NCBI RefSeq assembly: GCF_003369915.1
Contig: NC_046675.1
Location: forward strand, 23,498,001 to 23,562,000
DNA: 64,000 nucleotides
Source of the DNA: Drosophila miranda
Lineage: Eukaryota > Arthropoda > Insecta > Diptera > Drosophilidae
Reading direction: 5' to 3'
Below are positions 46,801 through 57,800 of the stretch, piece after piece. The first letter of the stretch is position 1. The number at the start of each line of letters is the position of its first letter. The translations under genes and the position numbers were made by a program. The notes below the pieces were generated by a model. The model was not told where the DNA came from and searched no databases. It worked only from the letters and a program-made list of their open reading frames with translations.

Positions 46801-48026
46801 GCTGGGGTCCATGCTCTTGGCCAGCATCTGCTTGATCAGATCAATGTACTGCGTCTCCTGGTTGCCAAAGATCGATGGAACGCTCGTGAAGATCCGCAGC
46901 GCGGCCTCCTGCAGCTGGGGCGTCGGCGAGTTGGCGCATTGGAAGAGAAACTGCAGGATATCCGGCCACTGGTTGTTGCCATCATCGTCGATCAGACTGC
47001 GCGCCACCTCGGCCACCACCTCGCAGATCTTCCTCCTCAGCTGGGGCGTCACCTCCTGCTGCACGGCCAGCAGAATCTGCTGCAGCAGCTGGTTCTGGGA
47101 CTCTGGTGGAATCTACGGAGCGGTAGAAATTTCATTAGAAAACCACTCTTTCAGGAACTCCTTTCAGTTGCATTTCCAACCTCTTTGTAGAAATCTGGGA
47201 AGTCGGTAGTGAAGAGACGACGCAGCAGAACGGCGGCCATCTGGCGGGCCTCCTCGGATTGCTGCCCATTGTGGATGTTGGCCAGAAGATGTGTCACCTT
47301 CAGATCCCGCTGTAGGGCGTTATAGGCATCCTGAAATCGGAATATCAGAAAAAGCAAACCGAAACGTGAATAACGAACGAAAACAGATTTGGTTTCCAGG
47401 TGGGTGGAGCCGTTGCCTCAAGGTCGGCGGGCGTTGCCATGTGCTCGACCGCCGAGCACGGCGCTTATCAACACGGAATATTAAACAGATTGCATTTTCC
47501 CATCCACCATCTATCCAATGCGTCATTCCACCGCGCTTTTGCACCTGCTCTTTGTTTCCGTTTGCCCGAAAAATACATACTTATATCATAAAAAATTTGA
47601 AATTGTTCAATTCTCAAATGGTATTTTGCTTTGTTCCTCCGATTCGTGTCTCTCTCGCTGTCGCTCTTCATCCGAAAGAGACGCAACACACATGCGAATG
47701 TGGCGTCAAAAGGGAGAGCAAAAACACGTTTTGTGTGCGGATGATTCAGGGCACAAATTTAATAGGAAAAAATATGCCTGCGAACAAAAGGGATATCGCA
47801 GACAAGAGGCAATGTCTGTGCCCAATTTTGTATACTCGATGGCACGCCAATATGCATATTGCGCATCACGAAATTGCTGCAATTCAATTTTTCTTGTTGA
47901 TCCCCCCTCCTTCACTCCCGTCCTTCTCAAGAACGAGCCACTCACCTCGGCCTGCTGGCGAACATCATTATCCGTAGATAGCAGGGAAACCAAGAGCTGC
48001 TGGAACTGGGCCTGGTCTGCAGACAT
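43896..48026 (-). CDS. Karybeta3: Karyopherin beta 3 (importin-5/RanBP5/Kap121), 5 exons
   Basis: The exons are 48026-47946, 47330-47181, 47112-46018, 45954-44601 and 44533-43896 on the minus strand. Every junction has GT..AG borders and matching phase, giving 1105 residues, the length I recall for the fly protein. The N-terminus reads MSADQAQFQQLL followed by an importin-beta-type Ran-binding region (RQMAAVLLRRLF). HEAT repeats run through the whole protein (for example FAALMAISSIGEGCHKQMEA and RYSACNAIGQMSTDF). An acidic loop at about residues 310-335 (DLDDDDDW, then VVDDDDHSDN) matches the acidic insertion known in this family. A second acidic stretch lies near EEDYDDGVEEE. It is a nuclear import receptor for ribosomal proteins, histones and other cargo, released by Ran-GTP. 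The first intron (615 bp) is the longest, and the gene is intact. Confidence 0.96.
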
Positions 48027-48598
48027 GTTGTGTTGTAATTAAATCAAATTAATTGCAATTGACACAAAAGTAATTGGAAAACCACAAATTTTCACAATCT
48101 TCACGCGACGAAGGCCGCCTTAAAAAAGAGCAGAGCCGAACAATAGAAGACGGGAAGCCGGATTGCCAAAATGTCGCAATTTTCTAAGCAGAGTTGTATT
48201 CTGTGCGTTTCAATTTTATTGCTCCTTTTGAGGGTGATACTTGTTTTATTTTATGAGTGAAGTGCTATTCAAATATAATTTTGTAGAAATTCATTTATTT
48301 TTGACTTAAAATTGGCAATTTCAGTTGTAAATTTCACGCATGTGGCAGCACTAAGGCCACTTTGATACGATAGTTTTGGCGCGCAAGCGAAAACACCCAG
48401 GGCCGGCACCAATTTGCATCTCAAACTGTCGGTTGAGATTTAAATTAAATGAGCTATATTTTTGAGTGCAACAGATATTTAACACATATTATAAATATAA
48501 AATAAATTAAACAAACTGAGGTAAGAATTTTCACTGTTGCCCTGGGCAACATTGCCGTGGTCCAGGGACAGGGAAAATCTGAATTACATATGTATGAA
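48027..48598. other. Karybeta3 5' flank and 3' flank of the channel gene
   Basis: This short spacer between two minus-strand genes holds the promoter of Karybeta3. No TATA box is obvious. I see nothing else. Confidence 0.5.
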
Positions 48599-50515
48599 TT
48601 ATTCATCCACTTTGACCAAGTGTTTCATATTAGTGCAGAAACGCAGGGTAAAGTGATAAATCATCTCCACCAGGCTGAGTATGGAAAAGCCCATGAAGAG
48701 GCCGAAAATACCCCCACAATTGGCTAGAAACTCGGTTATGCCGTACAGCTCCGACCGCTTCGAGGTTATAAACTGGTCCTGCTTGAAGTAGATGGAGAGC
48801 CGGGACATCTGGGAGCCGGCATATTCCTTCATGAAATCTGTGTCACCTTCGGCAATCAGCATTTCCTCCAGATCAAAGTTCGCCTGCGAGATTTCCGTGT
48901 TGTAGGCCAAAGAAGTACACGCCGGCATGCAATTGCACGCCGTTTCTACTCCCCGCGGAGCGTCTCGCTCCGCATTCAGTGCTTTCACGCGATGGAACTC
49001 CCTCACGAGGAGCTGCCGCTCGGCTCGATCGTAGCAATAGATTTTGTCCTCGCCACACACCGGCATATCCATATTCCTGGGCATCGAGAACTTGACGCAG
49101 CCGCATTTGGTGAGCGTGAAGTTGGCCAAGCACTCAAGCTGACAATTGGACTCGGTGTAGATCTTGAAGAAGCGCAGGGCCCGCTCATGGCTGAGGAAGC
49201 ACTGCCGCCGCAGCGGATGGTACTCGGCAATTCCCGATGACGTCGTAATCATGCTTGGCTTGACCGCAATGAGGACCTCCTTGCCCATGGGAATGCGCAC
49301 GAATTGCTTTGAGACCTGCGGCACGTCGTCCGGGGCATGTAGTAGAACTTTAAATCCTTGCACAGGACCACGGCAAGCGTAGTCCACCTCCTGCTTGAAG
49401 CTCTGCAGGGCCAGAAAGATGCCCGACCGAGCCCCAGCACTGAGCACGCGAGCTGGATACGTTACCACATCGCTCTCCACATCATAGCCCGTTTCCAGCG
49501 ACCAGGCCGAGTGTGAACTGATGTTTTCCATGTCCAAGGCATCGGCACTGTACCGATACTGGTAGGTGCCTTCTCGGTAGATGTCGGTCGCGCTCAGCCC
49601 GTTGAAAGTATAGCAGATGCCCTCCTCCTTAAAGAATAACACGGAACAAAATGTTAAAGAGCGGATTAGTCAGATTTCTTAACGCTCACCGTGAGCGTTT
49701 TCCGAAAGAACTTGTCGCATTCACCAAAGCGGCTCAGCCAGCGGCAGTAGAAGAAATACCGATCGAACTGGGGCAGCATTCGTTCCAGCACATCAAAGTA
49801 GTCAACATCATCGCCAGAAATTAGCGGCATGGCCTGGTCAATTAACTGCGTGTTGCACACGTGAAGAAGTGTGCGAAACTCCTCCATCTCCAGGGCGGTG
49901 ATGTTTTGCGGTTTGAAAACGCGCGAGGAGCGCATCTCAATATTGAACTGACTGTAAAGATCCGCAAACGAAGTCTCCTCGCCTGGAAAAAGGTTACATT
50001 TTAGGCAACGGAACTGGTTAATCAATCATTTGTCCAACCTTTCGGTTTCAGCACTCGCTTGGTTTCGGAGCAGACTGTGATGGCGGGAAAGGGTATGTTC
50101 CACACGGGCGTTGATTTCTCAGCAAAGCTAACAATCACAGGCTGGAAAGATACACCATCAACAACGGCCAATTACAGATGTTAGGCAATAGATCCCCTAC
50201 CGTCTCCGTCCACTTGGTGTAGGCGCTGGATATCAGCGTGGCACAGCCGTAAATGGAGATCAGAAAGGCGCACAGCCAAAATATCCTCTCCCGCATCGGA
50301 CGTTGGTGGTCGCCCAGGTACTGTACACCGTGTAAGGAGGTGTGGGAGCAGTATTCTTGATATGTGGTAAGGAATCCCTTGCAGACGGTCGCAACGTTAG
50401 CGGATTGGCGCGGTTTCTTTGAGGTAAGATCAATACCACCACTGTGGCTCTCCAGTTCAGAATCGCAGGTCGACATGGTGCTGTCCATTGCACAGTTTTT
50501 GGCACTCACAAACAT
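48599..50515 (-). CDS. rpk: DEG/ENaC sodium channel subunit, probably ripped pocket, 4 exons
   Basis: The exons are 50515-50201, 50141-50039, 49982-49690 and 49627-48599 on the minus strand, all in phase, giving 579 residues from the first ATG (later ATGs at codons 10 and 14 are possible starts). The family plan is clear. A cytoplasmic N-terminus has the gating LHG motif (61-63). TM1 is at about 78-99. The post-TM1 FPAITVC motif is at 123-129. A long Cys-rich extracellular loop follows (CFLSHERALRFFKIYTESNC, then CNCMPACTSLAYN). TM2 has the selectivity-filter G-x-S (GFS, 550-552) and ends FTLRFCTNMKHL. Such subunits form amiloride-sensitive sodium channels at the plasma membrane. I choose rpk over other pickpockets because the gene abuts Karybeta3; from memory the two genes also lie close together in 82C-D of D. 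melanogaster. Fly RPK is known from ovary and early embryo. Confidence 0.88.
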
Positions 50516-50729
50516 GATTAATAAATATTTGCAAAATAATGTTAGGATGAAGAAGCATTTATCCCGTTACTTTAGGCTGCCAGACCGCTGGTATTTGTTG
50601 AGTAAATTGCGATGTTTCTTCCCTGGTACTATCGACTTTTTTTTTGGTTCTAGTTCGCTCTAGTTCGTGACTGACTCAGATATATCCCATCTCTAAATAC
50701 AAGCAAAACACGAAAAAAAAAAAATAGAA

Positions 50730-51505
50730 ATGGCTTCAAGAGTTTGTACCTATAAGTACTGTGAGAATTACTATCTTATCAACGACAGCACCTCAACAAC
50801 ACTCTTCGCCCCTCCCAAGCAGCCGGAACGTGCACAAATCTGGCGCAAAAATGGACGGGTTCACCCGAAGATTCCGCCACACAAAATGTTTATGTGCTTC
50901 GAACACTTTGATAAGAAATACATATCGTGCACCAAGAATCGCAAGATATTAGTAGGCGAGGCGGTGCCATATCCTTACGAAGGTTCGCCACAGCCGGAGG
51001 AGGTGGAGGCTCTTGAACAAGTGGCGTCGACATCCTCGCAGGAAAGTTACTTCATAAATCTGATCGACAGCGACGAGCTGAGCATCAACAATGTGGAGTC
51101 AACCACTGGCAGTTCCAAGCGCATGGTAACACTGCCACAGACTTTTAGGAATGGTGGTAAATAATCAAATCTATTACAAGCTATATGTGGAAACCTAATG
51201 ATCTTGAAATTGTATTTTTAGTTGAAATTAGTCTTGCGCCACCTTCCACCAAACGCTCGAGAACCACTGTTGAGCTAATACCATTTTCAGAGCCCCCTGT
51301 AAAGCAGGAGCCTGCTGTTGTCGAAGACCAGGCAATAGACCCCACAGAGGTATCGACGTTCATCTTCAAAGGCGAGGAATATGTGCAAATGTCTAAGTCG
51401 TATTATATGCGCGAAAAGCGGGAAATTGCGCAGCAGCTGAGGCAATATAAGACCATACTCAAGAATATTAAAGAATATTTCCAAGATGAATCCGTAGATA
51501 TATAG
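50730..51505 (+). CDS. THAP zinc-finger protein, 2 exons
   Basis: Exon 1 is 50730-51156 and exon 2 is 51222-51505, with a GTAAAT donor and a TTTTTAG acceptor in phase, giving 236 residues. Residues 1-80 form a THAP C2CH finger: C6 and C11 (C-x4-C), then C56-x2-H59 in MCFEHF, with the conserved IW, P and FAPP-like positions. The middle is acidic and Ser-rich. The C-terminal 45 residues (YYMREKREIAQQLRQYKTIL) form a predicted coiled coil ending near the stop, a common dimerisation arrangement. THAP proteins are sequence-specific DNA-binding factors, and the domain was also shared with P-element transposase. I do not know the specific fly orthologue. It is divergently arranged with the channel gene, with 214 bp between the two start codons, so they probably share a promoter region. 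Confidence 0.88.
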
Positions 51506-51869
51506 ATAGTATTATATTTTAACATTGTGCCACCAAAACTCACTATAATAAATCCAATATTTAGCTATACATCTTTTTCTATGGACAATCCTTAATAATA
51601 TTCAGACATGACCTAACCTAACCTAATACAATTCACATACATATATACTGACTGAGTAGCGGGTATAAAGCTCGTTATATATAAGATTTTATCTGTTTTC
51701 ATTTTTGTTTAAATCTGGCAGTGCTGCCACGCGTGCGATATCGTAACACATCGATTACTTTTCGAACAGTGATTCACTACAATATTTTGGTGGTCACTGC
51801 ATAACTGTCATCTCTATCTGAAGCGCGTAAATTTGTACAAATTGTAGGAATTTGTATGGACACTTTTCA
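51506..51869. other. spacer between the THAP gene and REC
   Basis: It holds the 3' UTR of the THAP gene (AATAAA at about 51547-51552), the motif ATACTGACTGAGTAGCGGGT common in Drosophila repeats, and the REC promoter region with ATCGAT near 51750. I see no gene. Confidence 0.5.
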
Positions 51870-54800
51870 ATGAATCCACCGGCTCCTCGTGGACGTGCGC
51901 CTTCCAGATTCATACGTGGACGTGGTCGTGGAGGTGGAGGCTATCGGCCTTACTTTTATTTCCGCCGCAATGGCCGCGTCATCCCTGCACGCGGGAATCG
52001 CCAACCGGGCCAAGAGGCAGAGGCGGGCACGAGCGCCGGTGCGGCTGAAAATCGGCTGCCTCCGGCAAGAGGATGGAATCGTCCGGCCAGTAAGCGCGGT
52101 CGCGACACCAACCTAGACTGCAGCTTTCTCCGGCCCGAGAACTATGCAGCTCCAGAGGATGGCCTGCAAGTGCAGAGCATAGCGGTTGACAATCCGAAGG
52201 CCTGTCCCGGCTGGCGGTTGTACTTTTTGCGCGACACCTACACGGAGGACAGTGACCAGGCCAAACGCATCACTGCCGTGGAGGCACACTACCAGCGGAA
52301 TCCTCAGAAGTACGACTTTGTGCGGATACGAGAGCAGGGATTCTTCAAGCTGCCCGCCCTCGGCATCGTCCACGACGAGCAGTTGAAGAAGGTGTGGCCC
52401 CGGCTGGCGGAGGATCTGCGCGAGCACCCACAGCGCAGCCTGTCCACCCTGGCCGTGGCCATGCACACGGTAGTGATCAATCACAACTTGGACGCGAATG
52501 ACACGACAGCCCCCCTGGAGCAGTCCACCCTGGAGCAGTATGTGCCTCCGCCGACCCGCACCCGAAAAATTTACGTGCGCCCCGAGGACTTTACGCCAGT
52601 GGAGCTAACGACCGGCATTAGTGCCGACCGCGTGGACACGCTCTTCTCGGTCCGCGGCATTGTCAGCAGCGTAGGTGAACCAACGTACAGCATAGCCTGG
52701 CAATCGTTTCGCTGCTCCCGGTGCCAGACGGAGCAGGCGATGCGTCAGCGAGGGTCCTTCCAACCCCGCCCCTACCACTGCAAGCAGGCGCAGTGTGTGG
52801 CCAAGGATAGCTTTGTGCCGCTCCGAAGCTCGCCCTACACGCGCATCTCGGCCAAGCAGATCGTTCGCCTGGAGGAGTCGAGTCTGTCGCTAATCGCAGA
52901 CTATGACAGCATACTTCCTGGGGAGATAGATGTGGAGTTGCGCAACGATCTGGTGGACTGCGTCCACGTGGGCCAGGAGATAGTCGTCAACGGAGTGCTC
53001 AAACTGCGCGATCTAGGCGAAGATGTGACCACCGCCACTGGATCTGTGGCAGGGGACTCCAACGAGTTGAAGGCCTATCTCAAGGCAGCGAGCGTCCAGG
53101 ATGCGCGCCACAAGAAGCGAGAGTTCAGCGAGCGCGACCTAGAGGCCATTGCCATGATCAATGCGGAGCCGTACAGCTTCAAGCTGCTGGTGCAGTCGCT
53201 GGCTCCAGAGGTGCATGGCCACGAGCTGCCCAAGGCCGCCTGTCTGCTCTCCCTTCTCGGAGGCGGCGCTGGAGGGGTCAATGTGCTGCTTGTGGGCGAT
53301 CCCGGCATCGGCAAGTCCAAAATCTTGCAGAACTGCGCGCAGATCACGGAGCGAGGCTCGCACATTAGCGGAAAACGCGGCGCCCAATCCGCCCAGAGAC
53401 TGGGGCCGACCTTCACGGGACGAAACAAGCGCGTGCTCCAGGCCGGGGGCCTCATGACGGCGAGCAGTCCGGGCCACTGCACCCTGGACGATGTGGACAA
53501 GCTGGCCTCGAAGCAGGCCGTGCTCCTGCAGTGCATGCAGTCGGGCGAGATCAATATGCCGCTGCCGGGCGCCTTCTCCACGTTCCTGGCCCAGCCCTCG
53601 ATCATTGCTTGTGCCAATCCCCAGCGAGGACAGTATGATGAGGGGCGCTACCTGCTGCAGAACATCCACATCGTGCCCTCTCTGCTCAAGGAGTTCCATC
53701 TGGTGTATGTCCTGCTGGACAAGCCCTCGGTCGTGCGCGACATATCCCTGACGGCTCATGTGCGCGCCCTCCACGCGGGGGCCAAGAAGCGCGCACAGAT
53801 CGCGGCGCGCTATGCGCTCAAGCCTAAGACCAGCGACTCTATGTGCGAGGGCACCTTCTACGATGTGAGGACCGATGACGACAGCGAGGACAACGACAGC
53901 ATCATGCAGCAGGACTATGATCTGGACAAGCGTCTCGAGCTGCAGGAGGAGGACGCTGAACTGGATCTCCTGCCACCTATACTCATCAAGAAATTCCTGG
54001 CCTATGCCCGCCAGAATGTGAATCCGTTGCTGAACGAGGCGGCCAGCCGCTCCATCGAGCGATTCTTCATGGAGCTGCGCGAAGACGGTAGGACTGGAGG
54101 AGGGGAGGATACCGAGCAGAGCCAGCTTGGGTCGGGGTAAGATTGTCTTTAATTTAAGTTAACTAATGCTACAACTAAAATTACTTCGAGAGAACTATTG
54201 CTATCGCATCAGCTTCAAGAGGGAGGAGACGGGCAGCTCCAGGAAGATGGCCAGCAGGAAGGAGCACAGATACGACACGGTCATCGTGAAGAAGATGAAG
54301 GCAAACTGTGGAAGAGAAAAATGGAATAAGGAAAGCTGAACGGAGTCTAAGGTCCCATCTCACCATCATGCCGGTGCCAAAGTAGATGGGCTCCCGCACG
54401 GTGGCCAGGACGATACGCGCCACCAGCAGATGGACGATGAATGCTCCATAGGTGAGGCGTCCCAGTATACGGAAGATGGGCAGACAGGCGAACTTGCGGA
54501 AGATCCCTGGAAAGCAAACAAAACACCAATATGAGCGGAGAATCCAAGCGGAAATCCGTATCCCTCGAGGATACTTACAGCCGACCTTCCCGGCCATGCC
54601 CACAATAAAGATGCTGAGACCAAAGGCCCAGAGGTTCCGCTGCAGCCCCGCGTAGATGGCGCCCCATATGGCCGACGGAGCCACATAGTAGTGCTGGAAA
54701 ATGGGGTGAGCGGTGAAGAGCCAGAGGATGCCCACCGGAATGAGGGCGAACCACAGGAGCTGGAAGCTGCGCAACTGCCGCAACTTGTACTGCTTCAGGG

Positions 54801-57800
54801 CCAGCTGGTCGTAGACCAAGGCGGCCAGAACTCCGCAGAAATAGCAGCCAAAGTTCATCAGCGACGAGGTATAGAACTCCGTGAACTGGCGATCCCCAAT
54901 GAACGAGTCCTTCTGGGTTCTGGTTTCAAGGATTGAATGGCATTGAAAAGAGTGAGAGTGAAAAAGAGACTCGAACTTACTGCGGCGTAGGCACAAAGAT
55001 CGGATAGTAGTCCAGGGCGTACGTGAGCAGCACAGGAAGGGCCATGAAGATCGCCAAGATGACCGCGTAGAGCTGCTTGCTCCATTTGGCAAAGCGATGG
55101 CCCAGCATCAGCAGCACCAAGCTGAGCACAAAGGATTGCGTGTCCGCGGCCAGATACCATCCCTGGAGCAGGCACTGTCAGGATGTCAGGATGGGAATAA
55201 AGGAAACATCAAATGAAGCAGCTCCTTAGCAGCTCGGTATGGATCCACTTACGCGCTCGTCCGTCTGCACAAAGTTGTTGATGTACAGGAGATTGGTCCA
55301 CCAGTTACGACGGCAGGCCAGTTGCTCCCGCTCGTAGATGTGCCGCCAGAGCGGACCTCCGGCAGTGTCAAAGTACACGCCGCTCAAGAGCAGAACAAAG
55401 GCATAGGGCACTGTCAGTCGAATGTAGCGGAACACGTTGAACTTGACAAAGAGCACGGCGTACTGCAGAAAGGTCCAGGACTCTGCCTTGGACTGCACCG
55501 TACGCGCCACCGCCAGCCAGTTGATGGTGAGAAGGAGGCCACTGATCACAAAGAACGTTACCGTGATGAGAGAGCCGGAGACGAGGAGTGTGCCCGCGGC
55601 CGTGTGTAAAAGACGCTCGGGATCCTGGGGATTGCTGATGGCGCTCTCGTAGATCACCCAGTTGGTGTGCGCAAAGATAACCATGAACATGGAAAAGAAC
55701 TTGAAGCAGTCGAGGAAGCGCAGCTCGCGTCCGATCTTGCCGTTGGGCTCCTGGTTGAGCCGATACCAGTTCCGAGCCACCGAGAAGGTGAGCAGCAGCT
55801 GCTGGGCGAGGCTCTTGGGTGGGGTCTTGTAGTGATCCCGCTCCTTGAGCATCTTGTCGTGACGCCGCCGCTTCAGCAAGAGATCCACGAGACTGCCCAA
55901 GCTGGCCAGAACCATCAGACCGCACAGTAGCCCATAGAATGTCAAGTTCCAGGCATCTTTAGGGATTATGTTAAGGCTATGATTCTATGTCCGACATGAA
56001 GAGTAAAGAATACCCACCATCCTGGACCACTCGTCCAGCCTCATCGCAGTACTCCACCACGCTCTTGGCCCGCAGACTGAATCCTCGCCGCTTCAGCCGC
56101 CAGTTGAGGCAGGCACTCGTCAGCCGCTGATGTTGCTCTCGGTTCTGCGACTCCATAGAGAACAGCCCCAGGTACACATTCACCTGCATGGAGACAGAGA
56201 TAACCATGAATGGGCCATCAAAATGCCAGACAGAGACCCAGACCCAGACCCCAATCTATCCCAAGCCCTTGGCCTTGAAAGAAATGCATTTGCGTTGATT
56301 GGATTGGTATCCATTTCCATTTTCGACCAACGCCCAACGATCAACAGCAAGTCAGCTTTGTGTAATCAGCCATCGTGAATGCATTTTGATGGCATCGATC
56401 CACTGGATCAATGGCATCGGCCACACCGTCTCCCATTTACCCATCATCTATCCAACGTTTAATCAGCGGATTTTCCCTCCCGTGCATTCGAGTAATTTAT
56501 GCAATATTTATAGGTAAATGCAGATGCAGATGGAGATCACGAATTCAGAGGCAGACCGAAGGCCCGAGACAGAGGCGCTGCTGCTGCTGCTGCTGGCCCA
56601 TTAAAAATTCCCCCAGATCGAATCTGATTTCGAGTTGAATAAACTTTTGAACTGTTTTCACAGCTTCTGTACTTTGATCTGATCGGCCATTACGGGCGAC
56701 GCCTTGGCCCGAGAGGAGTTTGGCAATATCCCAATACATTCAAAATCGTGTTTGAAGATTGAATTAAATGGCCCACAATCCGATGCTGATGGTCTCACCT
56801 TCTCATTTTCCGTGAGCAGACCCGGCTGCAGCGATTCCAGCTCGGCGTCGTCCAGTCCGGCCAGGGAGGCCTCGCATTCCCTCAGGCAGAGGCCAAAGTA
56901 CAGCTGGCGGTGGTCGAAGTGATGGCGATCGTAGCGCGAGATCTCGGCGATGGCTCGCCAGGCGGCCACCGACTCATCCGGTTGGACTTGGGCCCGGACA
57001 AAGCAGTAGGTGGAGGTCTCCCCATCCAGTTCCTGCATGCAGCGGTCGTAGTCGTCCAAGTCGTACAGCTGCGGCATCTCATAGAACTGCGTCACTGCAA
57101 AACAGGAAGCGAAGAAACAACATATTGGAGCTCGCAAGTGGATGAGGCAGTTGAACAAACAGAATATATGTAGAATCATTCGGATGAATCAGCCCATTAA
57201 GAGGCTCATCAGAAACTAGTTTTTTTTTTTTTGCCTGGGAAGATCCTTTTTTGCTAGAACCATAACCGGGGTTCAATGGCTGTTAATTCAAGTGAAAGGA
57301 AACTTGTTTTCTTTGAACTTGTTTTGCATCCCCGCCACTCCACAAGGTGCATATACCTTTAATAACTTTATCTATTCCAATTGGTGGAGAAAAACAAACA
57401 AACAAAGATTCAAGTGTAAGACGATAATTGTTTTGCTGATGAAGAGCCTCAATCTCTTGTCAGATTCCAGGCGACGCTTCGTCTGAGTTAATTGTTTGCT
57501 TCATTCAAATATAAATAATGTCCAATCATGCCCAGTCTGGAGATGTTTTTTGTGGTTTCTGGCTGGGGAACTTTTGCCGGAGAGAACACGCAACTGGGCG
57601 GAGGAGGCTTAGGGGGATGTAGATGAGAGGGCAATCCTATCGTTGCTCCCTAAAACGTTCAATTGTTGGATCGTTCGATTGACAAGCATACGATAGCATG
57701 CGATCTTAACGGATGTCACCGTAATGGATTATGTGATACGACTAGTATTTCCCCCTAGAGAAAGAGAGAGCGATTAGACTCGCTAGACTCTGGAAAACGA

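Noticed and set aside
43869..47190. Long plus-strand open frames opposite Karybeta3
   Set aside because: They mirror GC-rich codons of the HEAT-repeat gene and have no domain of their own.
53139..53774. 211-codon minus-strand frame opposite REC
   Set aside because: It is a shadow of the conserved AAA core; no family features.
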